From: Paenibacillus typhae
GTDB lineage: Bacteria > Bacillota > Bacilli > Paenibacillales > Paenibacillaceae
Reading direction: 5' to 3'
NCBI RefSeq assembly: GCF_900099765.1
Contig: NZ_FNDX01000006.1
Location: 186,001 to 250,000, forward strand
Length of the DNA: 64,000 nucleotides
The notes below the pieces were generated by a model. The model was not told the origin of the DNA. It saw only the letters and a list, made by a program, of their open reading frames with translations, and did no database searches. Within the stretch, counting starts at the first letter, position 1, and each line of letters starts with the position of its first letter. The position numbers and the translations under genes are program-made. Below are positions 1 through 7,720 of this stretch, one piece after another.

Positions 1-180
1 ATGACGGATGGAGGTCCGGGCTTTGAGACCGAGACATTGACCTATATTATTTACAAAGTCGGCTTTGGCGAGCTGCGGCAGGGCTTTGGTACGGCGCTGG
101 CCATGGTGCTGTTCCTGATCATTATGCTGATTACAGTCATTCAAGTGAAATTCCTCCGGAAACGGGAGGTGCAGATGTAG
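1..180 (+). CDS. sugar ABC transporter permease, C-terminal part (UgpA/MalF type)
   Basis: The frame is open from base 1 to a TAG at 178-180 and covers the last 59 residues of a membrane permease. It begins with MTDGGPGFETETLTYYI-like residues (seen here as MTDGGPGFETETLTYII), the pattern found before the last membrane helix in MalF/UgpA-type carbohydrate permeases. One long hydrophobic helix and a short basic tail follow. The gene start lies outside the window. It ends one base before the ATG of the next permease, so the two are translated together as a heterodimeric importer channel. The transported sugar cannot be told from this piece. Confidence 0.85.
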   Translation: MTDGGPGFETETLTYIIYKVGFGELRQGFGTALAMVLFLIIMLITVIQVKFLRKREVQM

Positions 181-181
181 C

Positions 182-1018
182 ATGACTCTTCAAACGAAAA
201 AAAGATTTGCTGAAATCTCAATGTTCATTGTTACGCTGGTGCTGGCTGTCATTTTCTTTTTCCCGATCTTCTTCAATCTGATGTCGGCCTTCAAAAGCAA
301 CGCCGAAATCATGCGGGACGCGATTGCCTTTCCTAAAGGGCTATACCTGGAAAGCTTCAAATATCTGCTGACCGAGACGGACTTTCCGCGCGCCATTCTG
401 AACAGCCTGATTCTGACCCTGGTGTCCATCGTGGCCCAGGTGCTGATCATTCCGATGGCCGGCTATGCGATTGAGCGGCGAAACGCGCGCTGGACCAGGT
501 TCATGTTCCTGTATTTCCTGGCCGGGATGATGATTCCGTTCCAGGCTTACATGATTCCGCTGTTCAAGGAGCTGAGAATGTTCGGCTTGTACGGCAGTCT
601 GGCCGGTCCGATTCTGGTCTATGTCGCCGGTGCTGTCGGCTTTGGCTGCCTGCTCTACACCAGCTTCGTTAAAGGCATTCCGCAGGAAATTGAAGAAGCA
701 GCGGAAATTGACGGCTGCTCACGCTACGGGATCTTCTGGCGGATCGTGTTCCCGCTGATGGGTCCGGTTACGGCCAGTATGGTGGTGCTGAACGGACTGG
801 GAATCTGGAATGACTTCCTGATGCCAATGCTGGTGCTGCCTTCTGGCGAGCCAAAGACGATGGTGGTGGAAATATACCGCTATATAGGAGAGTTCTCCTC
901 ACGCTGGGATATGATCTTTGCGGGAACGGCGATGTCGGTTGTGCCGGTGCTGATTGTGTTCGTCGCCCTGCAAAAATATTTCGTCAAGGGTATTGCGGCG
1001 GGAGCCACAAAGGGTTAA
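182..1018 (+). CDS. carbohydrate ABC transporter permease (MalG type)
   Basis: This 278-residue inner-membrane protein has about six hydrophobic helices and the EAA cytoplasmic loop of binding-protein-dependent importers at about residues 171-190 (EEAAEIDGCSRYGIFWRI), which contacts the ATPase subunit. Length and loop position fit the MalG half of CUT1 sugar importers. The ATG at 182 lies one base after the stop of the partner permease. No ATPase gene follows, which is common in Bacillales where a shared MsmX-type ATPase serves many sugar importers. That last point is family knowledge, not visible here. The substrate is unknown. Confidence 0.93.
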   Translation: MTLQTKKRFAEISMFIVTLVLAVIFFFPIFFNLMSAFKSNAEIMRDAIAFPKGLYLESFKYLLTETDFPRAILNSLILTLVSIVAQVLIIPMAGYAIERRNARWTRFMFLYFLAGMMIPFQAYMIPLFKELRMFGLYGSLAGPILVYVAGAVGFGCLLYTSFVKGIPQEIEEAAEIDGCSRYGIFWRIVFPLMGPVTASMVVLNGLGIWNDFLMPMLVLPSGEPKTMVVEIYRYIGEFSSRWDMIFAGTAMSVVPVLIVFVALQKYFVKGIAAGATKG

Positions 1019-1095
1019 AAGGGTTAAAGGAACGTTCTTTATGAGGTTTGCCGCAGAAATATGCAGAAAGACAAGAAATATAGTTCTATAAAGAG

Positions 1096-1116
1096 CCTGC
1101 GCCCAGCGCGGGTTTT
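1096..1116 (+). terminator. intrinsic terminator of the sugar ABC operon
   Basis: Arms CCTGCGC and GCGCGGG flank a CCA loop and are followed by TTTT. It lies about 80 bases after the permease stop. The stem is short, so it may be only moderately strong. Confidence 0.55.
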
Positions 1117-1185
1117 CTGTTTTAAGCCGGAAATGGACAAGTATAAAAAGGATTAAAATGTATCCGATTAATCCTCAGCAATAAC

Positions 1186-2382
1186 TCAGCAAGTACAGAT
1201 GTTCGAAATGGGGTCGAGTGCTTCAACCGATTTCCCATATTTGCACATGGCGTTACAGTCGTTTCGTAAATCCGAAAAACGAATGTATGAGACAGGGCCG
1301 CACTGCGTTCGCTGCAAAGAAGGACGAAGCAGTTGTGCTCGCACTTCTTTTTCCCGTCTATCCGGGCAAATTAGATACAGCCTGGACGTTGCATTTCCTA
1401 TGGATAATGATAAATCATGCAGTCTGAGAATTCCGGAGTAGATGGAGGTGCTCTTCTCAACTTCAAACCCCGAAACAATCTCATTACGTTCATTGAGCCA
1501 AAGAACATCGATAAAAGCGATCGTATCCGTAACAGATTTAGGGAGATCCATGGCTGGAAAAGCAGACAGGGAATACCGCCCTAAAGTCTCGTTCTGCCAC
1601 TGTCTCTGATGATCGTTCTGGGCGATCCAGACGTTGTACCCAAAGGACCGTCCCAGTCTCGCCAAATACAGCTGCATTTCGGAATGTTCACTTTCTTCGT
1701 TAGTATCATTCAGCACCTCCAGATGCCGCTTATACCGCCCCTTTTCCCGTTTCTTTTCCTCCTCTTGAAGAAATGCCTCAGCATTCCCGCTAACAATCAA
1801 GCGCCCGGTTCCTATTTCAAACAGCAAGCCAGAAATGGCGCCCAGGTCCTTGGATAAGGATGAGCGGTAAGCCGTGTTGATGTCCAGCAATGTCTCGCGC
1901 ATCTCCAAGTAAGCCGGCCAGGAGCCGAGCTTTATCTTACGATCCAGCAGGGAGTTAAACCCATTCACGATGGCTGTGTTGAACGGGGGGAAAAGTGTAG
2001 GATGCAAAAAATACAAGATATTAGCTACCGCAGGACCAAGGCTTTTTATATGGTATTGATCCAGTTTCACGATCTCAGTCAATATTTGCTTTTCGTCAGA
2101 GGCCTGCAGCACGGCCTTCAAAAATCGGCCAAAAGCCAGCTGGTTCTCTTCATTTTCATAAATGTCGGGTATGCGCAGTTTAGGTTTCCAGTAAAACGCA
2201 TGTGCAGCACCTTCAAAAACTTGTTTTTGTTCACAAATCGCCTCCATACTCAAATCATATCTTGGATTATAATGTCGATTTAACAGAGTTGCTGTGCGAT
2301 TTGTTCGTTTGATGTGACCCTCCTCTTGGACGAATGAATGGAAGAGCAGGAAACCTCCAGCCACAGCGCCACGGCTCTTCAT
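1186..2382 (-). CDS. hypothetical protein with a PD-(D/E)XK nuclease-like C-terminal domain
   Basis: I do not recognise a named family. The C-terminal third carries FIDVLW followed about 15 residues later by GFEVEKSTSIYSGILRL. The spacing and D...E-x-E/K residues resemble the core of PD-(D/E)XK restriction-type nucleases. The N-terminal half is soluble and mostly helical. The start is unsettled. The longest frame begins at ATG 2382 without a ribosome-binding site, while a strong AAGAGGAGG lies inside the frame and points to an ATC codon at 2313 (downstream sequence IKRTNRTATLLN). The next ATG is at 2247. No methyltransferase is adjacent, so a restriction role is not supported. It stands alone at the edge of a patch of decayed genes. 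Confidence 0.6.
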   Translation of the reverse strand: MKSRGAVAGGFLLFHSFVQEEGHIKRTNRTATLLNRHYNPRYDLSMEAICEQKQVFEGAAHAFYWKPKLRIPDIYENEENQLAFGRFLKAVLQASDEKQILTEIVKLDQYHIKSLGPAVANILYFLHPTLFPPFNTAIVNGFNSLLDRKIKLGSWPAYLEMRETLLDINTAYRSSLSKDLGAISGLLFEIGTGRLIVSGNAEAFLQEEEKKREKGRYKRHLEVLNDTNEESEHSEMQLYLARLGRSFGYNVWIAQNDHQRQWQNETLGRYSLSAFPAMDLPKSVTDTIAFIDVLWLNERNEIVSGFEVEKSTSIYSGILRLHDLSLSIGNATSRLYLICPDRREKEVRAQLLRPSLQRTQCGPVSYIRFSDLRNDCNAMCKYGKSVEALDPISNICTC

Positions 2383-2390
2383 CTCAAGCG

Positions 2391-2490
2391 ATGAGCGAAG
2401 AAGAGATGATGGCCACGATGTATAACATTTACACGGTTAATGGGAAATCGTGTTCCTTAATCGATCCCTTGACGGCCAGGGTCTTGGGAT
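2391..2490 (+). pseudogene. fragment of a multicopper oxidase gene
   Basis: Translation from ATG 2391 gives MSEEEMMATMYNIYTVNGKS followed by CSLIDPLTARVLGYD. The block YNIYTVNGKS-x-S-x-IDPL resembles the segment of bacterial multicopper oxidases that opens a cupredoxin domain. The similarity stops after about 35 residues; the rest of the frame to 2630 shows no copper-binding HxH motifs and looks like random sequence. I read it as a short remnant of a copper-oxidising laccase-like gene left by deletion. It sits upstream of a DUF326 fragment and an intact YdhK gene, families that often travel with multicopper oxidases. Confidence 0.45.
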
Positions 2491-2626
2491 ACGATTCGCT
2501 TACGTTTGATAAATGCCGGATTGTGAAACTCATTTTTTTCACAAAAACCACATTAAATCTTCATACTTTCAGGTTAATGAAAGATAGCATCACCTCATTC
2601 GAAGACAGAAAGGAGAATGTTGTTTC

Positions 2627-2689
2627 ATGATACATGAACAGTTACAGGAGTGCATTGAGGAATGTCTACGTTCTATGCAGACGGTATGA
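2627..2689 (+). pseudogene. truncated DUF326 (four-helix copper-binding) gene
   Basis: After an AAAGGAG site, ATG 2627 encodes 20 residues (MIHEQLQECIEECLRSMQTV) and then a stop. This aligns without gaps to the first 20 residues of the intact DUF326 protein at 44094 in this window (MTRIQYQECIDACIKCMNAC), sharing the QEC-I-x-x-C core. Two of the intact protein's early cysteines are replaced (Ser and Val). Intact family members are about 110 residues, so this is a stub kept with its start signals. It could conceivably still be translated. Confidence 0.55.
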
Positions 2690-2771
2690 AATCTGATTCG
2701 CTGGAGACGATAATGCATACGCGTTAGTCTGCATAAATTTCACAATTCACCTATGAAGGAGTGTTATTTAT

Positions 2772-3341
2772 ATGAAAAAAGGTTTGTTCATTTTAGCTAC
2801 AGCGCTGGTGGTCGTCATCAGTGGCTGTGGAAATACCGCAAATAACGGAAATGAAGCGTCCAACACACCCAATAACGCTGCATCCAGCATGAATCATTCG
2901 GAGATGGAACATGAGAATATGACAAGTGAAGTACCTGAAGGGTTAAAGGAAGAAGCGAATCCGGAGTACAAGGTCGGCGATCAAGTCGTCATTACTGAGG
3001 GGCACATGCCCGGGATGAAGGGGGCTGCCGCAACCATTGTAGGGGCTTATGATACTAATGTCTACGCGGTATCGTATACACCGACTACGGGAGGAGATCC
3101 GGTTACCAATCATAAATGGGTCATTCAGCAAGAATTAGAAGATGCTGAAGACCAGCTTTATGTACCTGGCTCCGAAGTGGTGCTTGACGTTGATCATATG
3201 CCTAGTATGAAGGGGGCTGCCGCAACCGTAGATACAGGTGAGCAAACCACTGTATACATGATTGACTATACCCCGACAACAGGCGGAGAGCCCGTAAGAA
3301 ATCATAAATGGGTAACAGGAGATGAGTTGAAAGCGAAATAA
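2772..3341 (+). CDS. ydhK: YdhK family lipoprotein (two DUF1541 domains)
   Basis: The 189-residue protein opens with a lipoprotein signal peptide with lipobox VISGC (Cys19), so it should be anchored to the outer face of the membrane. A Asn/Ser/Met/His-rich linker with several Met and His residues follows. Then come two copies of a DUF1541 unit of about 60 residues, each with HMP-x-MKGAAAT and YTPTTGG-(D/E)PV-x-NHKWV. YdhK-type proteins are often found in metal-resistance islands; the exact role is not established. The ATG has a GAAGGAG site. It is the one intact gene among remnants of copper-related genes and is followed by a clear terminator. Confidence 0.88.
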   Translation: MKKGLFILATALVVVISGCGNTANNGNEASNTPNNAASSMNHSEMEHENMTSEVPEGLKEEANPEYKVGDQVVITEGHMPGMKGAAATIVGAYDTNVYAVSYTPTTGGDPVTNHKWVIQQELEDAEDQLYVPGSEVVLDVDHMPSMKGAAATVDTGEQTTVYMIDYTPTTGGEPVRNHKWVTGDELKAK

Positions 3342-3352
3342 CGAGGATGAAA

Positions 3353-3384
3353 GAAAGCAGCCGCCAAGGGCTGCTTTCTTTTGT
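3353..3384 (+). terminator. intrinsic terminator after ydhK
   Basis: Perfect 10-bp arms GAAAGCAGCC and GGCTGCTTTC around a six-base loop, followed by a T-rich run. Confidence 0.85.
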
Positions 3385-3435
3385 TTTAAGGAAATCTTGC
3401 AGATATGGGGTCAAAGAATGCCGTTAAAAATTTGG

Positions 3436-3993
3436 CTACCTATGTCTTCTTTTTCTAACGGTGAAAAGGATTAAAATAAGTACGGTACTAACTAATATCA
3501 AAGCCACACTGAGGTATTCTTTGCTGAGAATCAGCAATTGCTGAATTGAATAGGCTTCAATAATCACGGCTGGTAACTTTCCAAGCATACTTGCCGATCC
3601 AAAAGTGAGCCAGCTAACGCGACTAATAGAACTGGAAATATTAACCAATCCTGATGGGACAAAGGGGAGGATTCTTAACGCGAGAATGAGAAAGAATGCT
3701 TGGTGCCCAGAAGTTTGTTGAAGTCTTTTTAAATATTTATTCTCATTTTTTATACCCCGCATTAAGGACAAAAAGCCCCTGCGATAAAGAACAAAGCTGA
3801 CAATTGCACCGAGCACTTCTCCGAAAAAGGAAATAATCATTCCGTTAAGAAAACCGAAAAAAGTGATGTTAGCTCCTGTGAGAAATACACTAGGGATGAA
3901 AGCAAAAATGCTTATTAATATATTTAAAACCAAACTTAAGATAATGGCGAAATAGCCACTCTCACCTAACAATTCAACCACGAACGCAGCCAT
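3436..3993 (-). CDS. TVP38/TMEM64 (VTT domain) family membrane protein
   Basis: This 185-residue protein is mostly hydrophobic with about five membrane helices. It contains the family's re-entrant region (SVFLTGANITFFGFLNGMII) and the polar FFGEVLGAIVSFVLYRRG stretch near residues 55-72. The VTT/DedA superfamily is linked to lipid flipping and membrane homeostasis; for YdjX-type bacterial members the substrate is uncertain. The gene is clearly more AT-rich than its neighbours and runs opposite to ydhK, which suggests separate acquisition. Start ATG 3993 lies after a weak purine-rich site. Confidence 0.82.
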   Translation of the reverse strand: MAAFVVELLGESGYFAIILSLVLNILISIFAFIPSVFLTGANITFFGFLNGMIISFFGEVLGAIVSFVLYRRGFLSLMRGIKNENKYLKRLQQTSGHQAFFLILALRILPFVPSGLVNISSSISRVSWLTFGSASMLGKLPAVIIEAYSIQQLLILSKEYLSVALILVSTVLILILFTVRKRRHR

Positions 3994-4016
3994 ACAAAAT
4001 CCGTTCCTTTTTTTAT

Positions 4017-4223
4017 TTATAGAATCGCATCTATATCATCTGTTGGACAGTCTGATTCAATTAATTCTATCCCCCTATCATGGACTTTAAGTATATCCTA
4101 TCCTCTTTTTGTTTGCACTTTGATAACTTGGGGCTCATCCGTGAGTTCTATCTCTTTATATAGTTTATTATCAATACGTATACTTGCATATGTACTGGTA
4201 TCGGGCCGGTCCTTTCTTATGGT
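4017..4223 (-). pseudogene. remnant of a NusG domain II-like protein
   Basis: On the minus strand a frame of about 68 codons reads TSTYASIRIDNKLYKEIEL, then TDEPQVIKVQTKRG, a TAG stop at 4098-4100, then DILKVHDRGIELIESDCP. This pattern (I-x-VDGKLYK, (E/Q)-x-I-x-(V/I)-x-T-x-x-G-Y-N, VHD-x-GIE-x-(I/V)-E-(A/S)-DCP) is that of small Firmicute proteins annotated as NusG domain II-containing. The TAG sits where the family has Tyr, so it looks like a nonsense change. The conserved end after DCP is lost, and there is no start codon or signal anchor. I infer a dead gene fragment. Confidence 0.55.
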
Positions 4224-4281
4224 TTAATGAAGATGAGCTTGTTAATGGGCAGCATCTGACCATGATGAAGGAGCGGGATTA

Positions 4282-5136
4282 ATGATTGTAAAGCAAGTCT
4301 TGCCTTCCCTGGCAGCGGGATACCGTCACACGGCCGGCCTGAAGGCAGACGGTACGGTAATGGCTGCAGGGGATAATAAATACGGCCAATGCAATGTGGA
4401 CGATTGGAGCGGTATTGTCGCAGTAGCCGCCGGCAATGCGCATACCGGCAACGCCCACACCATCGGTCTCAGAGCAGATGGCACAGTGGCTGCAGCAGGC
4501 TGGAATAAGCACGGCCAATGCGAGGTAAGCGGCTGGCGCGATATTGTGGCGGTGGCAGCAGGCTGGCGCAGGACAATCGGCCTGAAAGCGGACGGCACTG
4601 CAGTAGCCGCGGGCCGGAATCAGGATGGCGAGTGCGAGGTGGGCGGCTGGCGGAATATCGTAGCGGCAGCCGCCGGTGACTGGCATTCAGCCGGACTGCG
4701 ATCAGACGGCAGGGTTATTGCTGCAGGGAATAACCGGTATGGCCAATGCGGGGTAAGCGGCTGGCGCAGTATTGTGGCTGTAGCCGCCGGTTATCTGCAT
4801 ACCGCGGCGCTGGAGGCGGTCGGTACGGTGGTAGCCGCGGGCCGCAACAAGGAACGCCAATGCGAAGTAAGCAGCTGGCGAGGGATTACAGCGATTGCGG
4901 CGGGGAGCCATCATACTGTCGGCCTGAAAGCGGACGGTACAGTAACGGCTACAGGCTGGAATAAGTACGGCGAATGCGAGGTAAGCGGCTGGCGCGATAT
5001 TGTAGCCGTAGCCGCCGGCTGTACCCATACTGTCGGTCTTAAATCCGACGGTACAGTGGTCGCTGCAGGGAGTAATGAATATGGACAATGCGGGGTAAGC
5101 GGGTGGTATGATATCCGCCTGCCCTTCATTGGATAA
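4282..5136 (+). CDS. RCC1-like repeat protein (seven-bladed beta-propeller)
   Basis: The 284 residues are almost entirely seven tandem repeats of about 38 residues. The consensus is AAG-x-x-H-T-x-GLKADGTV-x-AAG, then N-x-YGQCEVSGWRDIVAV. This matches the RCC1/BLIP-II type repeat, and seven units would close one propeller. No signal peptide or membrane segment is seen, so it may be cytoplasmic. The repeats are also similar at DNA level (about 114-bp period). Repeat 2 has a five-residue tandem duplication (GNAHT twice), and repeat 5 is the most diverged. ATG 4282 has an AAGGAG site. Such propellers usually bind proteins; the partner is unknown. Confidence 0.85.
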   Translation: MIVKQVLPSLAAGYRHTAGLKADGTVMAAGDNKYGQCNVDDWSGIVAVAAGNAHTGNAHTIGLRADGTVAAAGWNKHGQCEVSGWRDIVAVAAGWRRTIGLKADGTAVAAGRNQDGECEVGGWRNIVAAAAGDWHSAGLRSDGRVIAAGNNRYGQCGVSGWRSIVAVAAGYLHTAALEAVGTVVAAGRNKERQCEVSSWRGITAIAAGSHHTVGLKADGTVTATGWNKYGECEVSGWRDIVAVAAGCTHTVGLKSDGTVVAAGSNEYGQCGVSGWYDIRLPFIG

Positions 5137-5195
5137 TGAACAGCCATGTGCCGTTTCCGGCGCATGGCTTATTTTTTTTGTTTGTATGATGAGAA

Positions 5196-5223
5196 TAACC
5201 TATGTTACTATTAACATAGGTTA
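5196..5223. promoter_or_regulatory. palindromic PadR-type operator
   Basis: A perfect inverted repeat with 12-bp arms, TAACCTATGTTA and TAACATAGGTTA, and a CTAT spacer. It contains ATGT-N8-ACAT, the published PadR operator consensus. It lies 20 bases upstream of the PadR-family gene's start, so autoregulation is likely. Confidence 0.75.
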
Positions 5224-5243
5224 TTCGGATTGGAGCGAAAGGG

Positions 5244-6164
5244 ATGTCCATCAATTATGCCATTTTGGGACTGCTAAGCAGCCAGTCCCTGACCGGGTAC
5301 GACATGAAGAAGATCATTCAGGATTCTTCCTTCATGTACTGGTCAGGGAATAACAACCAGATTTATAAAGCGCTGGTTGAGCTTTTGAAGGAAGAATATG
5401 TGACGAGTGAGGTGCAGCATCAGGAGAGCTCGCCCTCCAAGAAAATGTACACCATAACCCCCGAAGGAAGGGCTGAGCTGAAGCGCTGGGTTCTGTCGGC
5501 ACCGGAGCAGCCCGAAGCCAGAAACACCTTCCTTATTCAGCTCGCCTGGAGCGATCAGCTGGAAACTGCAGAAATTCTTGGCATGCTGGATGCTTATGAG
5601 CAGGAGATTAAGAGCCTTATCCACCTGGAACAGGGACGCGCAGCCAAAGGGCAGTATGCGCCCGGGCGGAGCCCGCGGGAAGCTATGCTCTGGAAGCTGA
5701 TTCAGGCGAACAAGCTGTCGGCGCATACGAGTGAATTGCAATGGATTGGAGAGGTCCGCAGGGCCCTTACTAATGAGAATGGGGATGGAGTGAAGCAAAT
5801 GAAGGTTGAAGTGATTACCCGTGAGGGACAGCAGTACCTCGAAGTACGCCCGGCTGACAGTATGCTAAATACAGAGCAGGATATTCTGGATCTGATCGGC
5901 GCCTGCATGGAGCATGATGTATATAAAGTTTTGCTCCATGAAGCGGCGCTACCGGAGGAATTCTATAATCTGCGGACCGGGCTGGCTGGCACGCTACTGC
6001 AGAAATTCATGAATTACAGAGTGAGAGGTGCGGCGGTCATTGGCAGCGGGCAGGCAGGCAAGGGCAGATTCAAGGAGCTGCTCTCCGAGCTGAACAAGGG
6101 GAGCAGCTTCAGGACATTCGGCAATGAGGAAGAGGCGGTGGCCTGGCTGCTGCAGAGAGTTTAA
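5244..6164 (+). CDS. PadR family transcriptional regulator fused to DUF4180
   Basis: The 306 residues hold two parts. Residues 1-90 are a PadR winged helix (YAILGLLSSQSLTGYDMKKI, then YTITPEGRAELKRW), followed by a helical dimerisation region to about 180. Residues 190-306 match DUF4180 (MKVEVITREGQQYLEVR, a TGLAGTLLQKFMNYRVRGAAV core, EEEAVAWLL end). DUF4180 is usually a free-standing small protein of unknown function, so here it may be the effector-sensing part. ATG 5244 follows a GGAG site. A perfect ATGT-N8-ACAT palindrome upstream supports self-control. The next gene is a chromate transporter behind a terminator, so a joint role is not shown. Confidence 0.88.
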   Translation: MSINYAILGLLSSQSLTGYDMKKIIQDSSFMYWSGNNNQIYKALVELLKEEYVTSEVQHQESSPSKKMYTITPEGRAELKRWVLSAPEQPEARNTFLIQLAWSDQLETAEILGMLDAYEQEIKSLIHLEQGRAAKGQYAPGRSPREAMLWKLIQANKLSAHTSELQWIGEVRRALTNENGDGVKQMKVEVITREGQQYLEVRPADSMLNTEQDILDLIGACMEHDVYKVLLHEAALPEEFYNLRTGLAGTLLQKFMNYRVRGAAVIGSGQAGKGRFKELLSELNKGSSFRTFGNEEEAVAWLLQRV

Positions 6165-6186
6165 CGTTATAGTGTATAGCTGTATT

Positions 6187-6213
6187 AAAGGCCGTCTATA
6201 TGACGGTCTTTTT
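6187..6213 (+). terminator. intrinsic terminator after the PadR gene
   Basis: Arms AAAGGCCGTC and GACGGTCTTT (one G-T pair) with a TATAT loop, followed by TTTT. Confidence 0.85.
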
Positions 6214-6332
6214 TGCTGCAAGTGTAAAAGCACTGTTAGTGGAATGTCATTTTTCAGTCAATTTGTTGTGGGAACGGCTGTAAGAAGGTAACATTCTATC
6301 TAGGCTTTCGATAACATACAGAGGTGATTGAA

Positions 6333-7532
6333 GTGGATAAGCGGGTACAGCCGGAGCAGGGATTATTCAAGACGCTGCTCGAAATTTTGATGGTATCAGG
6401 CAGATTGGGCTTCACCTCATTTGGCGGTCCCATAGCCCATCTTGGTTATTTTCATGATGAATATATCCGCAAAAGAAAATGGATGGACGAAAAAAATTAC
6501 GCTGACCTGGTGGCGCTGTGCCAATTTTTACCCGGGCCGGCCAGCAGTCAGGTTGGGATTGGCATGGGGATTATGCGGGCCGGGGTACCGGGCGGGATTG
6601 TCTCATTCCTTGGTTTTACATTACCTTCTGTAGTGGCCTTAATCCTATTTGCATTGATCCTTCAGGGCCTCGATGTAAGTAACGCAGGCTGGATTCATGG
6701 CTTGAAATTGGTGGCTGTCGCCGTTGTAGCACACGCAATTATCGGCATGGCCCAAAAGCTGACTCCCGATTTAAAAAGAAAAGCCATCGCATTATTGGCA
6801 CTGGTCATTACATTATTATGGCAGACCGCCTTTTCCCAGGTCGGAATGATTCTTTTATCAGCAATACTGGGTTTCCTGATCTATAGCCGGCACGAAGCAG
6901 AGGCAGACAGCAGAATCAGTTTTCCGGTTAAGCGCAGCCTGGCTGCGTTATGTTTAGCTTTACTTTTTGGATTGCTGCTGCTTCTTCCGGTGCTGAGAGA
7001 AATGACCTCCATTCGCTGGATTGCAGTGTTTGACAGCTTTTACCGTTCCGGTGCGCTTGTGTTTGGCGGGGGACATGTCGTCCTGCCGCTGCTTGAACGG
7101 GAATTCGTAGCCTCAGGCTGGGTGAGTAAAGAGGCCTTTCTCGCAGGATACGGGGCGGCTCAGGCTGTTCCGGGGCCATTGTTTACTTTTGCCTCCTATC
7201 TGGGTGCTGTGATGAACGGATGGGCCGGAGGCCTGCTCGCGACAGCAGCTATTTTCCTGCCAGCTTTTTTATTGATTCTGGGAACCCTTCCTTTCTGGGA
7301 TGGACTGCGCCGGAATCCAAAAGCAAAAGGAGCTTTAATGGGTGTGAACGCTGCAGTAGTAGGTATATTAATCTCAGCCTTCTATCAGCCGATTTGGACC
7401 AGCTCCATCCTGGCTCCTGCTGACTTTGCTTTTGCTTCGATATTATTCAGTATGCTGGTTTATTGGAAGCTGCCGCCTTGGATCGTAGTGTTGACAGGTG
7501 CGCTGGGTGGAACTGTGATAGCTCTTATATAG
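6333..7532 (+). CDS. chrA: chromate transporter, ChrA family (two CHR domains)
   Basis: This 399-residue membrane protein has two homologous halves. The N-terminal half carries GFTSFGGPIAHLGYFHDEYI and CQFLPGPASSQVGIGMG; the C-terminal half carries RSGALVFGGGHVVLPLLERE and AAQAVPGPLFTFASYLG. These are the signatures of long-chain CHR proteins, which export chromate by a proton-linked mechanism. A GTG at 6324 opens the frame, but AGAGGTGAT at 6321-6329 is itself the ribosome-binding site, so the GTG at 6333 is the better start. No regulator of the chrB type is adjacent, so the true substrate could be another oxyanion. Confidence 0.9.
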   Translation: MDKRVQPEQGLFKTLLEILMVSGRLGFTSFGGPIAHLGYFHDEYIRKRKWMDEKNYADLVALCQFLPGPASSQVGIGMGIMRAGVPGGIVSFLGFTLPSVVALILFALILQGLDVSNAGWIHGLKLVAVAVVAHAIIGMAQKLTPDLKRKAIALLALVITLLWQTAFSQVGMILLSAILGFLIYSRHEAEADSRISFPVKRSLAALCLALLFGLLLLLPVLREMTSIRWIAVFDSFYRSGALVFGGGHVVLPLLEREFVASGWVSKEAFLAGYGAAQAVPGPLFTFASYLGAVMNGWAGGLLATAAIFLPAFLLILGTLPFWDGLRRNPKAKGALMGVNAAVVGILISAFYQPIWTSSILAPADFAFASILFSMLVYWKLPPWIVVLTGALGGTVIALI

Positions 7533-7720
7533 ATCGGAAGAGAAGGGTTACCAAGAGGACATAACGGATTGAATCTGAAGATTAAGGCAGCCTGTCTGGA
7601 TGATGGGCTGTTTTATGCTGTGATAACGGCAGTAGAGATTAATTATATCTGTTATTTATAGACTCTGATTGATAGAAAAGAGGTATAATCGTTCCAAATC
7701 TTTTATCTGGAGGGAACATC

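Noticed and set aside
4190..4275. Plus-strand frame ending NEDELVNGQHLTMMKERD before the RCC1-like gene
   Set aside because: It looks protein-like at its end but runs antisense through the NusG-II remnant, lacks a start signal and matches no family I know. It may be the tail of another lost gene.
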